Below are positions 33,890 to 44,202 of a DNA stretch of 64,000 bases, in pieces; within the stretch, counting starts at the first letter, position 1, and each line of letters starts with the position of its first letter. Made by a program: the position numbers and the translations under genes. The notes below the pieces were generated by a model. That model did not search any database, was not told where the DNA came from, and worked only from the letters and a program-made list of their open reading frames with translations. Origin of the DNA: Adiantum capillus-veneris (lineage: Eukaryota > Streptophyta > Polypodiopsida > Polypodiales > Pteridaceae); NCBI GenBank assembly GCA_014529385.2, contig CM043944.1, forward strand, positions 173,354,740 through 173,418,739. Reading direction: 5' to 3'.

Positions 33890-35514
33890 TGTCATAAAAT
33901 CTAATATCTAACTAACCCAAATGATTTTCTCATATTAAATTGATCACTTAATGTGGGAGAATAAACGGGAACAAGTGTTAAGATATAGGTATGTGCTTAT
34001 AGATCTATCTCAACACGGGGCCAATGGTAAAGGGGCCCAAAAGGGAGATGGTCTATCAAAGAGCAAGGCTAACCAATGGAGCATAAGACCTTAGGGTTAG
34101 CTTCATTGAAGACCTCCAATAAATGTGTGTAAAAGTCCTTTGACCTTAAGTAAGCTAGGGCTGAGCTTGAGGTGGGAACCCGGCCCAAGCTCGAGGTGCT
34201 TGTCATGCTTGAGGTGCTTGTCATGCTTGAGGTGTTTTTCATGCTTGAGGTGCTTGATTAAGATGCTTGAGGTGCTTGACTGGCTCCATGCTTGAGGTGC
34301 TTGACTTGCTGCATGATTAAAGTACTTGAGGTGCCTTGAGAAGCTTGCCTGAGATGCTTGTGGGAACACCCCCTAGTTCAAGTGCTTTGTCATGCTTGGT
34401 GAGTAAGGTGCTTGATCACCTAAAAGTCAAAAGCATTCCTACAAGAGGGGGGGCGAGCCCTTTTCCTAGGGGCTAGAGAGAGAACACCCACTCACACACA
34501 CAAGGGAAGCCTAACTTGAAGAGGCAGCAAGGACACATGTCAGGCCCCTACCCATGTTACCTTCATGTGTTGCTTGAAGCCTATTGGCTAGGCTTCAAAG
34601 GGGTCCAATGATAAATTACATGAATTATCTAATTGTTTTAGCATTTATCAAGTCCTCTCTCTCAAAGGGAAGAGGGGGACACTTGTCCCAAGGCTACCCA
34701 TGTTGCTTGTAATGGCTCTTGCTTGTGATTGGCTAGGCCTGGAAGGGTCCAATGAGCTTCAGGCATGAGCTACAAGGGGGGGTCGACCCAAGCAAGCTAG
34801 GGGGGTGCCTAGGGGGTATACTCACCCACACACACTCACAAGCACTCTCATTGTGTGATATGCAAAGTGCAAGAGCTCCCTCTCCAAGCAAGTAGAGGTT
34901 GAGAGCCTACACCAACACTCTTGGCTATGGAGTGCAAATCCAACCAAGAGCCATGCTTCAATGCTTAAGCTTGCCATATCCTTCTTCTTCATTACTATGC
35001 TATTATGTATGCTAGCAACAGGAGTATGATAAGTGAGGAACTAATTCTTTCTCCTACGAAATGTTTCTTCTTCCTCTTCCCTACCCTCATTCCCTGCTAG
35101 CTCTCTCCACCTTCGAAGGTGTTTGAGGTCTTGGGACTGAGGCTTGGGATAGTTAAAGCTTTCTTCAAGTTTATGTTATGTTTGTGGTGCATGAAGCCTT
35201 CCATCTTCATGGCATCACCTAGGTCACAAGGAACACAAAGACTGTATTGTAACAAGTCTCTCTTTATGGGAGAAATCATAATACAAATGCCTATTGGAGG
35301 GGGGACCGGCTCCACATAAATCCGGTCCTCAATTGTTGTCATGTTCTCTAAACTCTCTCTCTTGCAAAAGTATTGTCTATGCCAAGTTAACTAATTGCTA
35401 TGATTATGTTGCTATCTTCAATTATGTCTACCCGCTATGCTCACAAAATCATTTCTTGAAAGTACTCTCATTAAATTCCGCTATTCTCAAATTGAATAGG
35501 CAAATTCCATTACA
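33890..35514 (+). mobile_element. solo LTR (gypsy F family)
   Basis: Begins TGTCATAAAATCTAATATC and ends CAAATTCCATTACA, flanked by the perfect duplication CTGAC (33885-33889 and 35515-35519). The first 350 bp or so match, in reverse orientation, 62850-63264, the LTR of gypsy F. It contains CTTGAGGTGCTTG microrepeats (34180-34350). It interrupts hairpin cluster 2. No internal region is present, so it is the product of LTR-LTR recombination. Confidence 0.9.
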
Positions 35515-35600
35515 CTGACCAAAAGAAAAGTTAAGTGATGTCTGCTAGTACAGAGGTCAATACTAAGCAAATAAGGGGAAGGTAAACCCTGTTTGTTGCG
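35515..35600. repeat. hairpin cluster 2, right part
   Basis: Resumes after the solo LTR with CTGACC, then AAGTGATGTCTGCT, a spacer that also occurs in cluster 3, and a hairpin with GGTCAATACTAAGCAAATAA and AACCCTGTTTGTT arms (weaker). Shows that clusters 2 and 3 share a longer repeat unit. Confidence 0.75.
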
Positions 35601-35769
35601 GATTTAGGGTTTTTTTTTTGCCAAATACGCGTTTTGATTTTATAAGAAAGAAACAAAATTACAACTGAACACTGGGTTTTGAGTTAGAAAACACTTCAGA
35701 ATTTACAAAGAGTGGCCTACTAATTTCCGGGGGTTTAGGGTTTTGCAATAACCATGTAGTCCTTTTCCT

Positions 35770-36337
35770 TCACAGCCAGGCTATCTCTTCGCAAAGCCTG
35801 TTGGCAAAGTTAATGGCTTCCTCATATTTACTGTCTAGCTCAAGCACATCATCCTTCATTTCCTGAAGCCAATTAATGATAGCCTCCATAGAGCCATTCT
35901 CTGCGAGCAATCGTTGCCTGTCTTCAGGCCTTCTTGCTTCCAGAGAGTCTTTAAGGATTGAGACCCTCTGCATGACGATCAGCATTTGCTGCAGCTTCAG
36001 GCTAGCATCCTGCACAGAGCATTTAGCAAATAAGCTCTTCAAACTAGGAGCTTGGAAATTGGGAGCAGAAAGCAAAGAATTACCAACGGTTACCTCGAGA
36101 ATTGACTCCCGTGTTGACAGCAGCCACTCTCGAGCTGTGTCGGTCGAGAACATTAAGGGTAACATCGGGGGAGGGCCAAGGGGGGACCTCATGAGGAGGG
36201 CCCTGATGCGGTGTTGCTGGTGCTGCGGGAGTATACCTTGAAAAGGCATCACCACTATCCTAAGCTTCTTGTAGTTGTTCTGCGAAACCCTGAGGGAGGT
36301 TCTGAAACAACTGTTGCTTAAATAGACTTTCAGACAT
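35770..36337 (-). pseudogene. orphan gene T3 of element T, helical protein
   Basis: ATG at 36337 opens MSESLFKQQLFQNLPQGF, then a TAG near 36263; the next frame (35770-36255) ends in an almost entirely helical region: SVQDASLKLQQMLIVMQRV, RRPEDRQRLLAENGSMEAII, WLQEMKDDVLELDSKYEEAI, NFANRLCEEIAWL. It resembles a coiled-coil oligomerisation module. A proline-rich link lies between the parts and there may be an intron. No family recognised. It is transcribed away from the H3-like/Ulp1 gene, with hairpin cluster 3 between the two starts. Confidence 0.45.
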
Positions 36338-36580
36338 GCCTAAAAAGCAGAGCCTGGGTTCTGGCTTATGAGTGAGTAGTCTGTGAGGGGTGGTACCGCC
36401 ATGCGATTTCATGAGAGGTGGACGTGGGAGAGAGAATCAATGGTACCATCCCCTCGAGATTAGGGGAGGTGATGGGAGGGAACGACATGACAGTTAGGAC
36501 CGCATCGATTTAAACATCTCCTTCACATTGGTATTTTGTTGCAGTGGATGAAAACCTGTTCACTTGCTTGTACACTTTTT

Positions 36581-36872
36581 AGAGGTCACTACCCAGCGAA
36601 TAAGGTATTTTGTTGCAGGGGATGCAAACCTATTCGCTCGGTAGTGACCTCAGAAAATGTAAGTGATGTCTGCTATTACTATTTTCTGAGGTCACTACCG
36701 AGCAAAGAAGGCAAGGCAAACTCTTTCCTATGCACCTATTCGCTCGGTAGTGACCTCAGAAAATATAAGTAATGTCTGCTATTACTATTTTCTGAGGTCA
36801 CTACCGAGAGAATAAGTCAAGGCAACTCTTTCCTATGCACCTATTCGCTTGGTACTGACCTTTTCTGAAATC
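36581..36872. repeat. hairpin cluster 3 between divergent genes T3 and T4
   Basis: Three hairpins. First: arms AGGTCACTACCCAGCGAATA (36583-) and TATTCGCTCGGTAGTGACCT (-36650). Second: arms of about 28 bases from ATTTTCTGAGGTCACTACCG to its complement, 36680-36764. Third: 36785-36868 ending CGCTTGGTACTGACC. Spacer AAGTGATGTCTGCTATTACT or a near copy recurs. The position, in the 580 bp between the starts of T3 (36337) and T4 (36921), suggests a shared regulatory or recognition role (inference). Confidence 0.9.
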
Positions 36873-37064
36873 TGAAGTCCCTTGTGCTGAATTGTCTTTG
36901 GCGTTATGCTATTTGTAGAGATGCCTCGTGTAAAGGCCTGCGCTAGGAGGGCAACAAGTGAATCTTTGAATGCTCAAGCAAGAAGACGTCGATATGAGGC
37001 TCACAGAGGTGTACTGCAAGAGCAACGCAGGATAGAACGACACGTTCAACCTGCTATTCCATGT

Positions 37065-37260
37065 GTGCGGGAGATTTGCGAGCAGTGGAGAGTCGGCATG
37101 CGATGAGCCAGCAGTGCACTACTCTGCCTTCAAGAAATTGCTGAAGGCTACCTCGTGGAATTCTTCAGCAATGGATATATTCTGGCTCCCCATGCACACC
37201 GCGTCACTATCATGCCGTGGGATTTTGATACTCTTTGTAGGCTTCATTTCCGCTACGATG
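37065..37260 (+). other. histone H3-like fold within T4
   Basis: Matches conserved H3 positions: VREI in helix 1, R..SSA..LQE.AE.YLV..F across helix 2, and HA.RVTIMP.D entering helix 3. The tail before it lacks the canonical H3 tail motifs (no ARTKQT, no ARKS), and helix 3 (DTLCRLHFRYDG) departs from the canonical ARRIRGE end, so it is neither a normal H3 nor an obvious CENH3. A TGA at 37104-37106 replaces the residue just before SSA. Confidence 0.85.
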
Positions 37261-37984
37261 GGCTGCTTCAGCCAGTGCCTTCTACTATCCGGGATAGTAG
37301 AACCATGGATATTCTCAACATCCCCCCTCTCCATCCTTGTGCATGACAGACAAAGCCATCTAGGGCTGAAAAAAATAGCAGAAGGACCCGATCACGGGTC
37401 GAGAGAAACGACACAGATGGGCAAGCTGAGATAGCCGCAGAGGAGCAAGAGCAAACCAGAGTGGACCCCGAGGCAGTCATGGAAGAAACAGAGACGATTA
37501 TCGAGGAGCCAACTAGACACCAAAATGAGCAAGTCATGGAGGATCCGCAGCCCATCGTGGATGATGAGGGACAAGAGCAGGTAAGGGTGGAGCCTGAGGC
37601 ATCTATGGAGCAACCAATATTGAAGGGAAATGATCCGGAGCTGAGAAGCCTGAGGCTGTTAGGGAGGCTGTTAGGGAGGAGCTTGAGGCAGCCAGGGAGA
37701 CAGTGCAAGAAAGGCAAGGGCAAGGCTCTGCATCACAAGGGCCATCCAACGTATCGGATGAGTCACTTATTTTAGAGCAAATCAACGAAGATAATGAAGA
37801 GGAGTTGAGAATTTTGTTGAGCTCAGCGCCTCTGCATGTGCACATATAGCTGCCTGCAAGGTCAGAGGAGGGCTTCATTTTCAACCTCGATAATGTAGAC
37901 TTCCTATGCATGCGCAATTTCACCGACTTGCTCGCAACGAATGAGGTTGTCAATGTTGCTTTGTGGTAATTCTCATGCTCATTG

Positions 37985-38345
37985 AATGGGTCTCTACCGA
38001 GACCTAGGTCAATACCAAGAGAGACAATGGCTAATGAAATTGGATATTGGTACTACTCGCTCGGTATTGACCCATGTCTTTGCAACAGTCGCCAAGATTT
38101 TCTTTATAATGGCTCACTACCTTAAAGACATGGGTCAATACCAAGCGAGTCAGTGGCTTATGGAATTGGAATCCGCCACTGACTCGCTCGGTATTGACCC
38201 ATGTCTTTGAGGCAGCCGTCAAGTTCTTCTTTATAATGGCTCATTTCTGCTAAGACATGGGTCAATACCAAGCGAGTCACTGGCGAATGGAATTCGATAG
38301 CTGCCCCACTCGCTCGATATTGACTCACTTGGTGTTCAAGTCTAA
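37985..38345. repeat. hairpin cluster 4, inside an intron of T4
   Basis: Three tandem hairpins with a period of about 110-125 bp. The best has 32-base arms with one mismatch, 38126-38157 and 38175-38206 (AGACATGGGTCAATACCAAG ... GCCACTGACTCGCTCGGTAT), around a 17-base loop. The other two lie at about 38005-38080 and 38250-38335. TTTATAATGGCTCA recurs in the spacers. The whole cluster lies in the 403-bp intron 37966-38368 of T4 and contains the core ACCAAGCGAGT. Confidence 0.93.
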
Positions 38346-38531
38346 TCTTTTCCATTTGTTCATGTTAGCCACGCTATCTCGCTTCTGCCCCCTGAGGTTC
38401 AAGAGAAAGTATACGTAATAGATCCGCTGATATTGCCTTATCTGTAGAACAACTCAGTTTCCTTTTTGAGTATGATGAACTGGTTTAGCAGAGTCAACTT
38501 TGATCTAGCGCGCTTTCTGGTCACTGCGTAC

Positions 38532-38757
38532 TGTTGGAATTAGGGTTGCAGAGAAACACACACAGCTTGGAGAAGACGAAGGAAGCTCAAGGCACACAAT
38601 AGAGAGTGTGTTACTTAGTGTGCAATGGAAAGATGGATAGCCCTAGAGTGATGGGCGTATATACAATGCACGGGGGAAAAAACCTCCTAAAGAGGGAAAA
38701 ATGCCCCGGCGGTCCTAGTGTGTTCACACACATCACTACCACATGTATATGGTAACA
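38532..38757 (-). repeat. 3' LTR of copia A
   Basis: TGTTGGAATTAGGG (plus strand) to ATGGTAACA. The PPT complement AATCCCCCCTGGAG follows at 38758-38771. Confidence 0.96.
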
Positions 38758-38771
38758 AATCCCCCCTGGAG
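38758..38771 (-). other. polypurine tract of copia A
   Basis: Minus strand CTCCAGGGGGGATT directly precedes the 3' LTR; primes plus-strand DNA synthesis in LTR elements. Confidence 0.88.
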
Positions 38772-38832
38772 TGATGCGGTGAACGAGAGCTGGCACATGA
38801 GTAAAGGGAAGTGCCATGCCCTGAGGACAGGA

Positions 38833-41800
38833 TCAGTCCACAAAGGGGAGTAAGCCCAAAGCTTTGTGGAAAGCTTCAAGCTTCTCACGAGACAATGCCT
38901 TTGTGAAAAGATCTGCAAGGTTGTCCTGTGTTGGCACATAAGCCAAGCTGATCTCTCCTGCTCAGAGCCTCTCCCTGACATAGTGGTAATGCACCTCAAT
39001 GTGCTTTGTGCGAGCATGAAAAACTGGGTTCCTCGCAACTACCAATGCGCTCCGACTGTCAGAGTAGATAGTGTTGGCAGTGTCCTGTCCAACACCCAAG
39101 TCAGCCATAAGGCGTCTGAGCCATACACACTCAACCGTAGCTGTGAAGACTGCCCTGTACTCAGCCTCACAACTCGAAGTGGCCACCGTAGGTTGCTTCT
39201 TGCTCAACCATGATATACATGAACTGCCAAGCATGAAACAAAAACCACTTGTGGACACTTGCGTGTCAAAACAACCAGCCCAATCTGAGTCCGAAAAAGC
39301 ATGTAAGTCTGGCGGCAATGATCCCCCCTTGGGATAAAACAAGCCAAGATGTAAAGTGCCACTAAGGTAGCGGAAAATCCTCTTGACAGCCTGCCAATGC
39401 TTAGACCCTGGGCTATGCATAAATCTGCTGACCTGCGAGACTGCAAACTGAATATCTGGCCTCGTGTTGCATACATAAATGAGGCAGCCAACAACATTTT
39501 GGTAAAGAGTGACATCAGCAGGATCGCCAGCATCATGTAGACTCAACTTCAAACCTGTTTCCATGGGAGTGGCAATAGGTTTGCAATCCTCAAGTCCAAA
39601 CTTACATAGCAATGTCTCTATGTAACTTTTCTGACACAAGGCAATACCACCATCACACTGCTTAAACTGTATACCCAAGTAATGATGCAACAGCCCCAAA
39701 TCTTTCATCTTGAAAGTAGCATTCAAATCAGCCTTAAATTCAGCAATATGTCTCTCATTTGGTCCAGTGATCAGCAAATCATCAACATAAAGAACCACAA
39801 TGAGAAATACATCATCCTCACGCTTTACATACAATGTGCTTTCTATTGGACTGTTACGAAAGCCTCGTTTAACCAAATGAGTGTCAGCTTTCTCATACCA
39901 AGCACGAGGAGATTGCTTCAACCCATACAAAGCCTTCTTACATTTGCACACTTTGTCCTCTTGTCCTTTTATGACAAAACCGCGAGGCTGCGTTACATAA
40001 ACTTCCTCAAATATGTCACCATTCAAGAAAGCAGTAACAATGTCTGATTGATGTACATCCCAACCAAAATGAGCTGCCAATGCACATAGAAAACGCACAG
40101 TAGTCATACGACAAGTGGGAGCAAAAGTCTATTCATAATCTATGCCTTTTTGTTGTGCATAACCCTTTGCAACAAGTCGAGCCTTATGGCGATCGATCTC
40201 ACCATCCGGCTTGCGTTTCAACTTGTAAACCCACTTCGTACCAATGGCCTTTTTGCCAGGAGGCAAATCACATAAAGTCCATGTGTCATTCTCTATAAGT
40301 GCATCATATTCTGATTTCATGGCAGCAATCCAATTTTCTGAATTTTGTGCTTCATCAAAAGACAGAGGCTCCTCAACATCATGTAAACTAGACACAGCCA
40401 AAGCATAACAATCTGATGCATAAGATGCATGGCGAGAGCCTGAACGAGTACGACTAGATAAAGGTGCATCCAATTTACTGTCACGCAAAGTGTGCACCAG
40501 CCATTTTGGCATACCTCTAGCCTGCTCATTTTCAGCCCTTTCCTCATCAAGTACATCATGTACATCTGCATCAGTGATAGGCTGTTCTAAAACATTTTCA
40601 GAAACCCCCATAGGCTGTATATTTGCCTCATTGGAACTTACATTCGTATTTCCACCACTGAAAAGAGGCAACAAAGTGTCATAAATGTCCTGTGAGCTTA
40701 CATTACTGTCTCTAGTACATGACAGCAAGGGTTGAACAGAATCTTCCACAAACACTACATCCCGTGAAACCAGAATACGTTTTGTTTGCGGATGATACAA
40801 CCTGTAACCTTTGCTTTCAGCACTATAACAAACAAAAATACATTTGACAGCCTTATCATCCAATTTTCTGCGCTGCACATGTGGCACCAAAGTATATGCC
40901 AAACAGCCAAAAACACGCATGTGCTCAATAGAAGGCTTTCTATCATGCCATGCTTCATATGGAGTAATAGACTGCAAAGCAGGACACCTGTTAAGTACAT
41001 AAGTGGCACACATGATGGCCTCAAGCCAAAAAGAATGCGGCAAAGCTTGACTTTTGACCATACATCGTGCCATTTCCGTTAGTGACCTGTTTTTCCTCTC
41101 AGCAACACCATTTTGCTGAGGTGTATAAGGCACTGTACATTGATGTTTTATCCCACGACTAGCCAGAAATGCATTAAATTCATGAGACATATACTCCCCC
41201 CCTCGATCGGAACGGAGGGTGCCCATAGTACATTTTGAGACATTTTCAGCCATAGCCAAAAATTGTTTGAAGCACATAAAAACTTCGGACTTCGCTTTAA
41301 GCGGAAATACCCATGCATGCCTGGAGTAATCATCAATGAAAGTCACAAAGTACAGGTAATTGCCCAAGGACGGAGTTTGCATGGGCTCACTATGCACAAG
41401 CTGCAACCTGCATGTGGCCCTAACTGAACCATCCTTTGGAAACTTAGAACGCTGCATTTTACCCAGAATACAGCCTTAACAAACATGTTTGATAGGTGCT
41501 TCAAGAGGCGGCAAAGAAGTAACCATATCAGATTTCTGCAAACGTAGCAAACTGGCAAAATTCAGATGACCAAAACGTGCATGCCAAAGTTTTGCATCTG
41601 AAATAGCCCTTGAATCTGCAACAGCATTTGCAAAATTTTGTCCACACTTGTCATACAAAGTGAGCTTATACAGCCCACGGCACAAAAGCCCAGATGCAAC
41701 AATTTCATCACCAAAATTGAGATCATGAACTGTACATCTGTCATCCACAAATTTGACTACAAGTCTAAGTCTAGCAAGTGCGGATACAGACAAGAGATTC

Positions 41801-43103
41801 TTCTTGATCCCAGGTACATAAAGTGCATCAACAAGTGTGAAGGAACTGCCATTAGCAGCAGTGAGCACAATCTTTCCAACTCCCTGAACTGGATAAGAGG
41901 CGTTGTTGGCACAAGTGACTGAATTCCCATGAGGGACAGACTCGAGAGAGGTGAACAATTCACGATGTGAGGTAATGTGCTTTGTAGCACCACTGTCGAA
42001 ATACCACACATGTGAATCTGCAGCAACTGACAAGCATGCATCATGGACAGCAGGATTGTAAGTGCACTCTGCGTAAAGGCCCATTCTGCATCAACATCAG
42101 CATCACAATCTCCTTTCACAGAAGACTCAACAATGGCTGCATTTGTAGTGGAACCAGCATTTGCAGTGGAACCACCCTCTTTCTTCTTAGCCTCTTTGGC
42201 CTTCAACTTAGGACACGACTTGATCAAGTGATCATTGGCTTTACAATAATGGCAACACATCTTCTTTTTGCCCTTATCACCAGAATCGCCAGACGAAGTG
42301 CTGCCACCAGAAGCATTAGGAACAGAATTTTTGCCACTCGCAGCAGAACCATAAGAAGTGGCTGCATTACTGTTACCACCCTTTCTTTGAGAAGCAATAA
42401 AAGCCTATTCAACTTCACACTGCCTAGTCCTGTTTTTTCTAGAAAGTGACTCTTGCAACAGCAATGTGCATAATGCATCAAACTTGACAACTTCAGGATT
42501 TCCTTGGGTCATGAGTCTCCAAGTACTAGCAAAAGTCTGGTAGGAATCTGGTAAGGCATCAAGAACAGTCTGCACAAGGGAACTGTCCGAAATGACTTCA
42601 CATGTAGAAATGAGTTGCTCATTGATATCCTTGACACTAGCAAGGAAAGTGTCCATATCATCTTCCTCATGCATAATCTTCGACTCTAGCTCTTTACGCA
42701 GCAAAGCAATTTTAGCCTCATTGCGGCTTGCATAAAGACCTGCTAGAATATCCCAAGCCTGTTTTGCAGATTTTGCTGAACGGATGTGAGGAATAATGGT
42801 GCGCTTCACAGACAACGCAATCAATGCATGAGCCTGCGCATCCTTAACATCCCAACGAGCTTGTTCTGCCGTAGGCAAAACAACTCTAACAGCTGCAATC
42901 CTTGCAGCAAGACCTGCAACATCCTCAACATCGCCTACATCTTCAGAACCAGGACGTACATCAATGCCCTGCACAATGTTCCAGACACCTTTTGACACAA
43001 GAACATGTTGCATCATATAAGCCCACATAGGGTAGTTGTCCCCATCCAACCTGTCCTCAGCAACAAACATCTTGAACACATCTGTGTTGTTGTTGTTAGC
43101 CAT
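38833..43103 (-). pseudogene. gag-pol polyprotein of copia A
   Basis: Start at 43103 (MANNNNTDVFKMFVAED). Gag includes the UBN2-type region (WDILAGLYASRNEAKIALLR) and knuckle CCHYCKANDHLIKSCP (about 42225-42260). Then protease VWYFDSGATKHIT, integrase core (DRGGEYMSHEF, YTPQQNGVAERKNRSL), RT (MTTVRFLCALAAHFGWDVHQ, LYVDDLLITG intact YVDD), RNase H (CEAEYRAVF, SDSRSALVVA). The homologous frame in copia B shows that gag and pol were one frame; A has lost one base near 42075. Stops: after gag QCEVE (TAG for CAG), after KHVC at about 41476 (TAA), after IDYE at 40127 (TAG), after RERL at about 38960 (TGA). Final stop at 38833. Confidence 0.95.
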
Positions 43104-43448
43104 GGTAAATGCGGCACCTGATGTGAAAACTGCCCGAAAACAGGAGAAATGGAGCGGGAACAACTTGTGCTATATAGCACAAACCGTAGAAGACTATAAG
43201 GCACCTGTTATGCAGAAAACGGCACTGACAGAAAATCTGCACAAAATGACGAAATAGCCTGTGCAGTACTGCCCGTAGTGGAAACGGAGGCCGAAATGAG
43301 CCCAAATCAAAATTCTGAGCAGACCAAGCTCTTCGAGCTTGCCCAAAATATTTGTCGACCTGCGAACGCTCGCCAAAGCTCACTGAAATCGGAGAAAGTG
43401 AGCAGGCGTGTGCTGGAGCAGCTGGCGACTAAGCCCGGGAGGACGTGA

Positions 43449-43463
43449 CCTGCTCTGATACCA
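43449..43463 (-). other. primer-binding site of copia A
   Basis: Minus strand TGGTATCAGAGCAGG, complement of the plant initiator-methionine tRNA 3' end, two bases from the 5' LTR. Confidence 0.93.
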
Positions 43464-43465
43464 AT

Positions 43466-43692
43466 TGTTGGAATTAGGGTTGCAGAGAAACACACATAGC
43501 TTGGAGAAGACGAAGGAAGCTCAAGGCACACAATAGAGAGTGTGTTACTTAGTGTGCAATGGAAAGATGGATAGCCCTAGAGTGATGGGCGTATATACAA
43601 TGCACGGGGGAAAAAACCTCCTAAAGAGGGAAAAAATGCCCCGGCGGTCCTAGTGTGTTCACACACATCACTACCACATGTATATGGTAACA
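43466..43692 (-). repeat. 5' LTR of copia A
   Basis: 227 bp, identical to the other LTR except C-to-T in CACACA(C/T)AGC and one extra A. Ends TG...CA. Confidence 0.96.
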
Positions 43693-43705
43693 CGTACAAT
43701 CCATT

Positions 43706-43779
43706 GTGAGTATTTTCTCGCCTTGTAAAAAACAGCTTGCATTGAGAATCTCTCCTCATCTTTGATGGTGTCTCTGTAG
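43706..43779 (+). other. intron of T4 between copia A and the HW exon
   Basis: Donor CATT/GTGAGT and acceptor CTCTGTAG; splicing brings the frame RFLVTAYNPF into DHWSLMLFD, the Ulp1 histidine block. 74 bp, typical plant intron size. Confidence 0.65.
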
Positions 43780-44127
43780 TGATCATTGGAGTCTGATGTT
43801 ATTTGACATGGAAGCAAAGATTTTTTACTACGCAAACTCCGGGCAAAGCAGGGCGTTTCACGGTCGTGTAAAAACGTAAGGTCCATTTGGGTACATTTGG
43901 AAAGCAGTGTCTCCTTGTAATGTGTTGCTGACTCAAGTGGTTATGTATGTAGTGCCGCGAAAAAACTTGTATGCTGTGTAGAGCATCTTTTGTTAGAACA
44001 TGATCTAGGAAATGTAGTCCGGCACGAACAGGTAATAGTGTCCACGCAGACTGATGACTATAGCTGTGGTTGGCGAACCTGTTTGAATGCCCTGTTGCTC
44101 ATCAGTCAAATTATGGATATACCGAAC

Positions 44128-44202
44128 GTAAGTAATCTGCTGTTTTATTGTTTGCTGCAACGTATGTATGAAGCAACAAATGTTTGTATCACGCTTCTAC
44201 AG
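44128..44202 (+). other. intron of T4 after the catalytic cysteine exon
   Basis: Donor CCGAAC/GTAAGT, acceptor CTTCTACAG/GAACTT. Joins SQIMDIPN to ELRLHNYTNNDVRHFS; 75 bp. Reading through also stays open, so splicing is inferred from site quality. Confidence 0.6.

Larger units (their letters stand above)
38532..43692 (-). mobile_element. Ty1/copia element A, complete and recent
   Basis: LTRs 38532-38757 (226 bp) and 43466-43692 (227 bp) differ by one substitution and one single-base indel, and the element is flanked by a perfect CGTAC duplication (38527-38531 and 43693-43697). PBS and PPT are intact. The internal region has gag, protease, integrase, RT and RNase H in copia order on the minus strand. 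It lies in an exon of T4. Same family as copia B. Despite near-identical LTRs the polyprotein frame has four stops and one frameshift, so this copy probably moved using proteins from another copy. Confidence 0.97.

Noticed and set aside
38833-43103. RNA editing that would remove the premature stops
   Set aside because: U-to-C editing in ferns and relatives is known for organelle transcripts; at least one stop (TGA for TCA) cannot be repaired that way.
38532-43692. Copia A as part of the native T element or fused with the Ulp1 gene
   Set aside because: The perfect CGTAC duplication and intact LTR pair show a later insertion into an exon.
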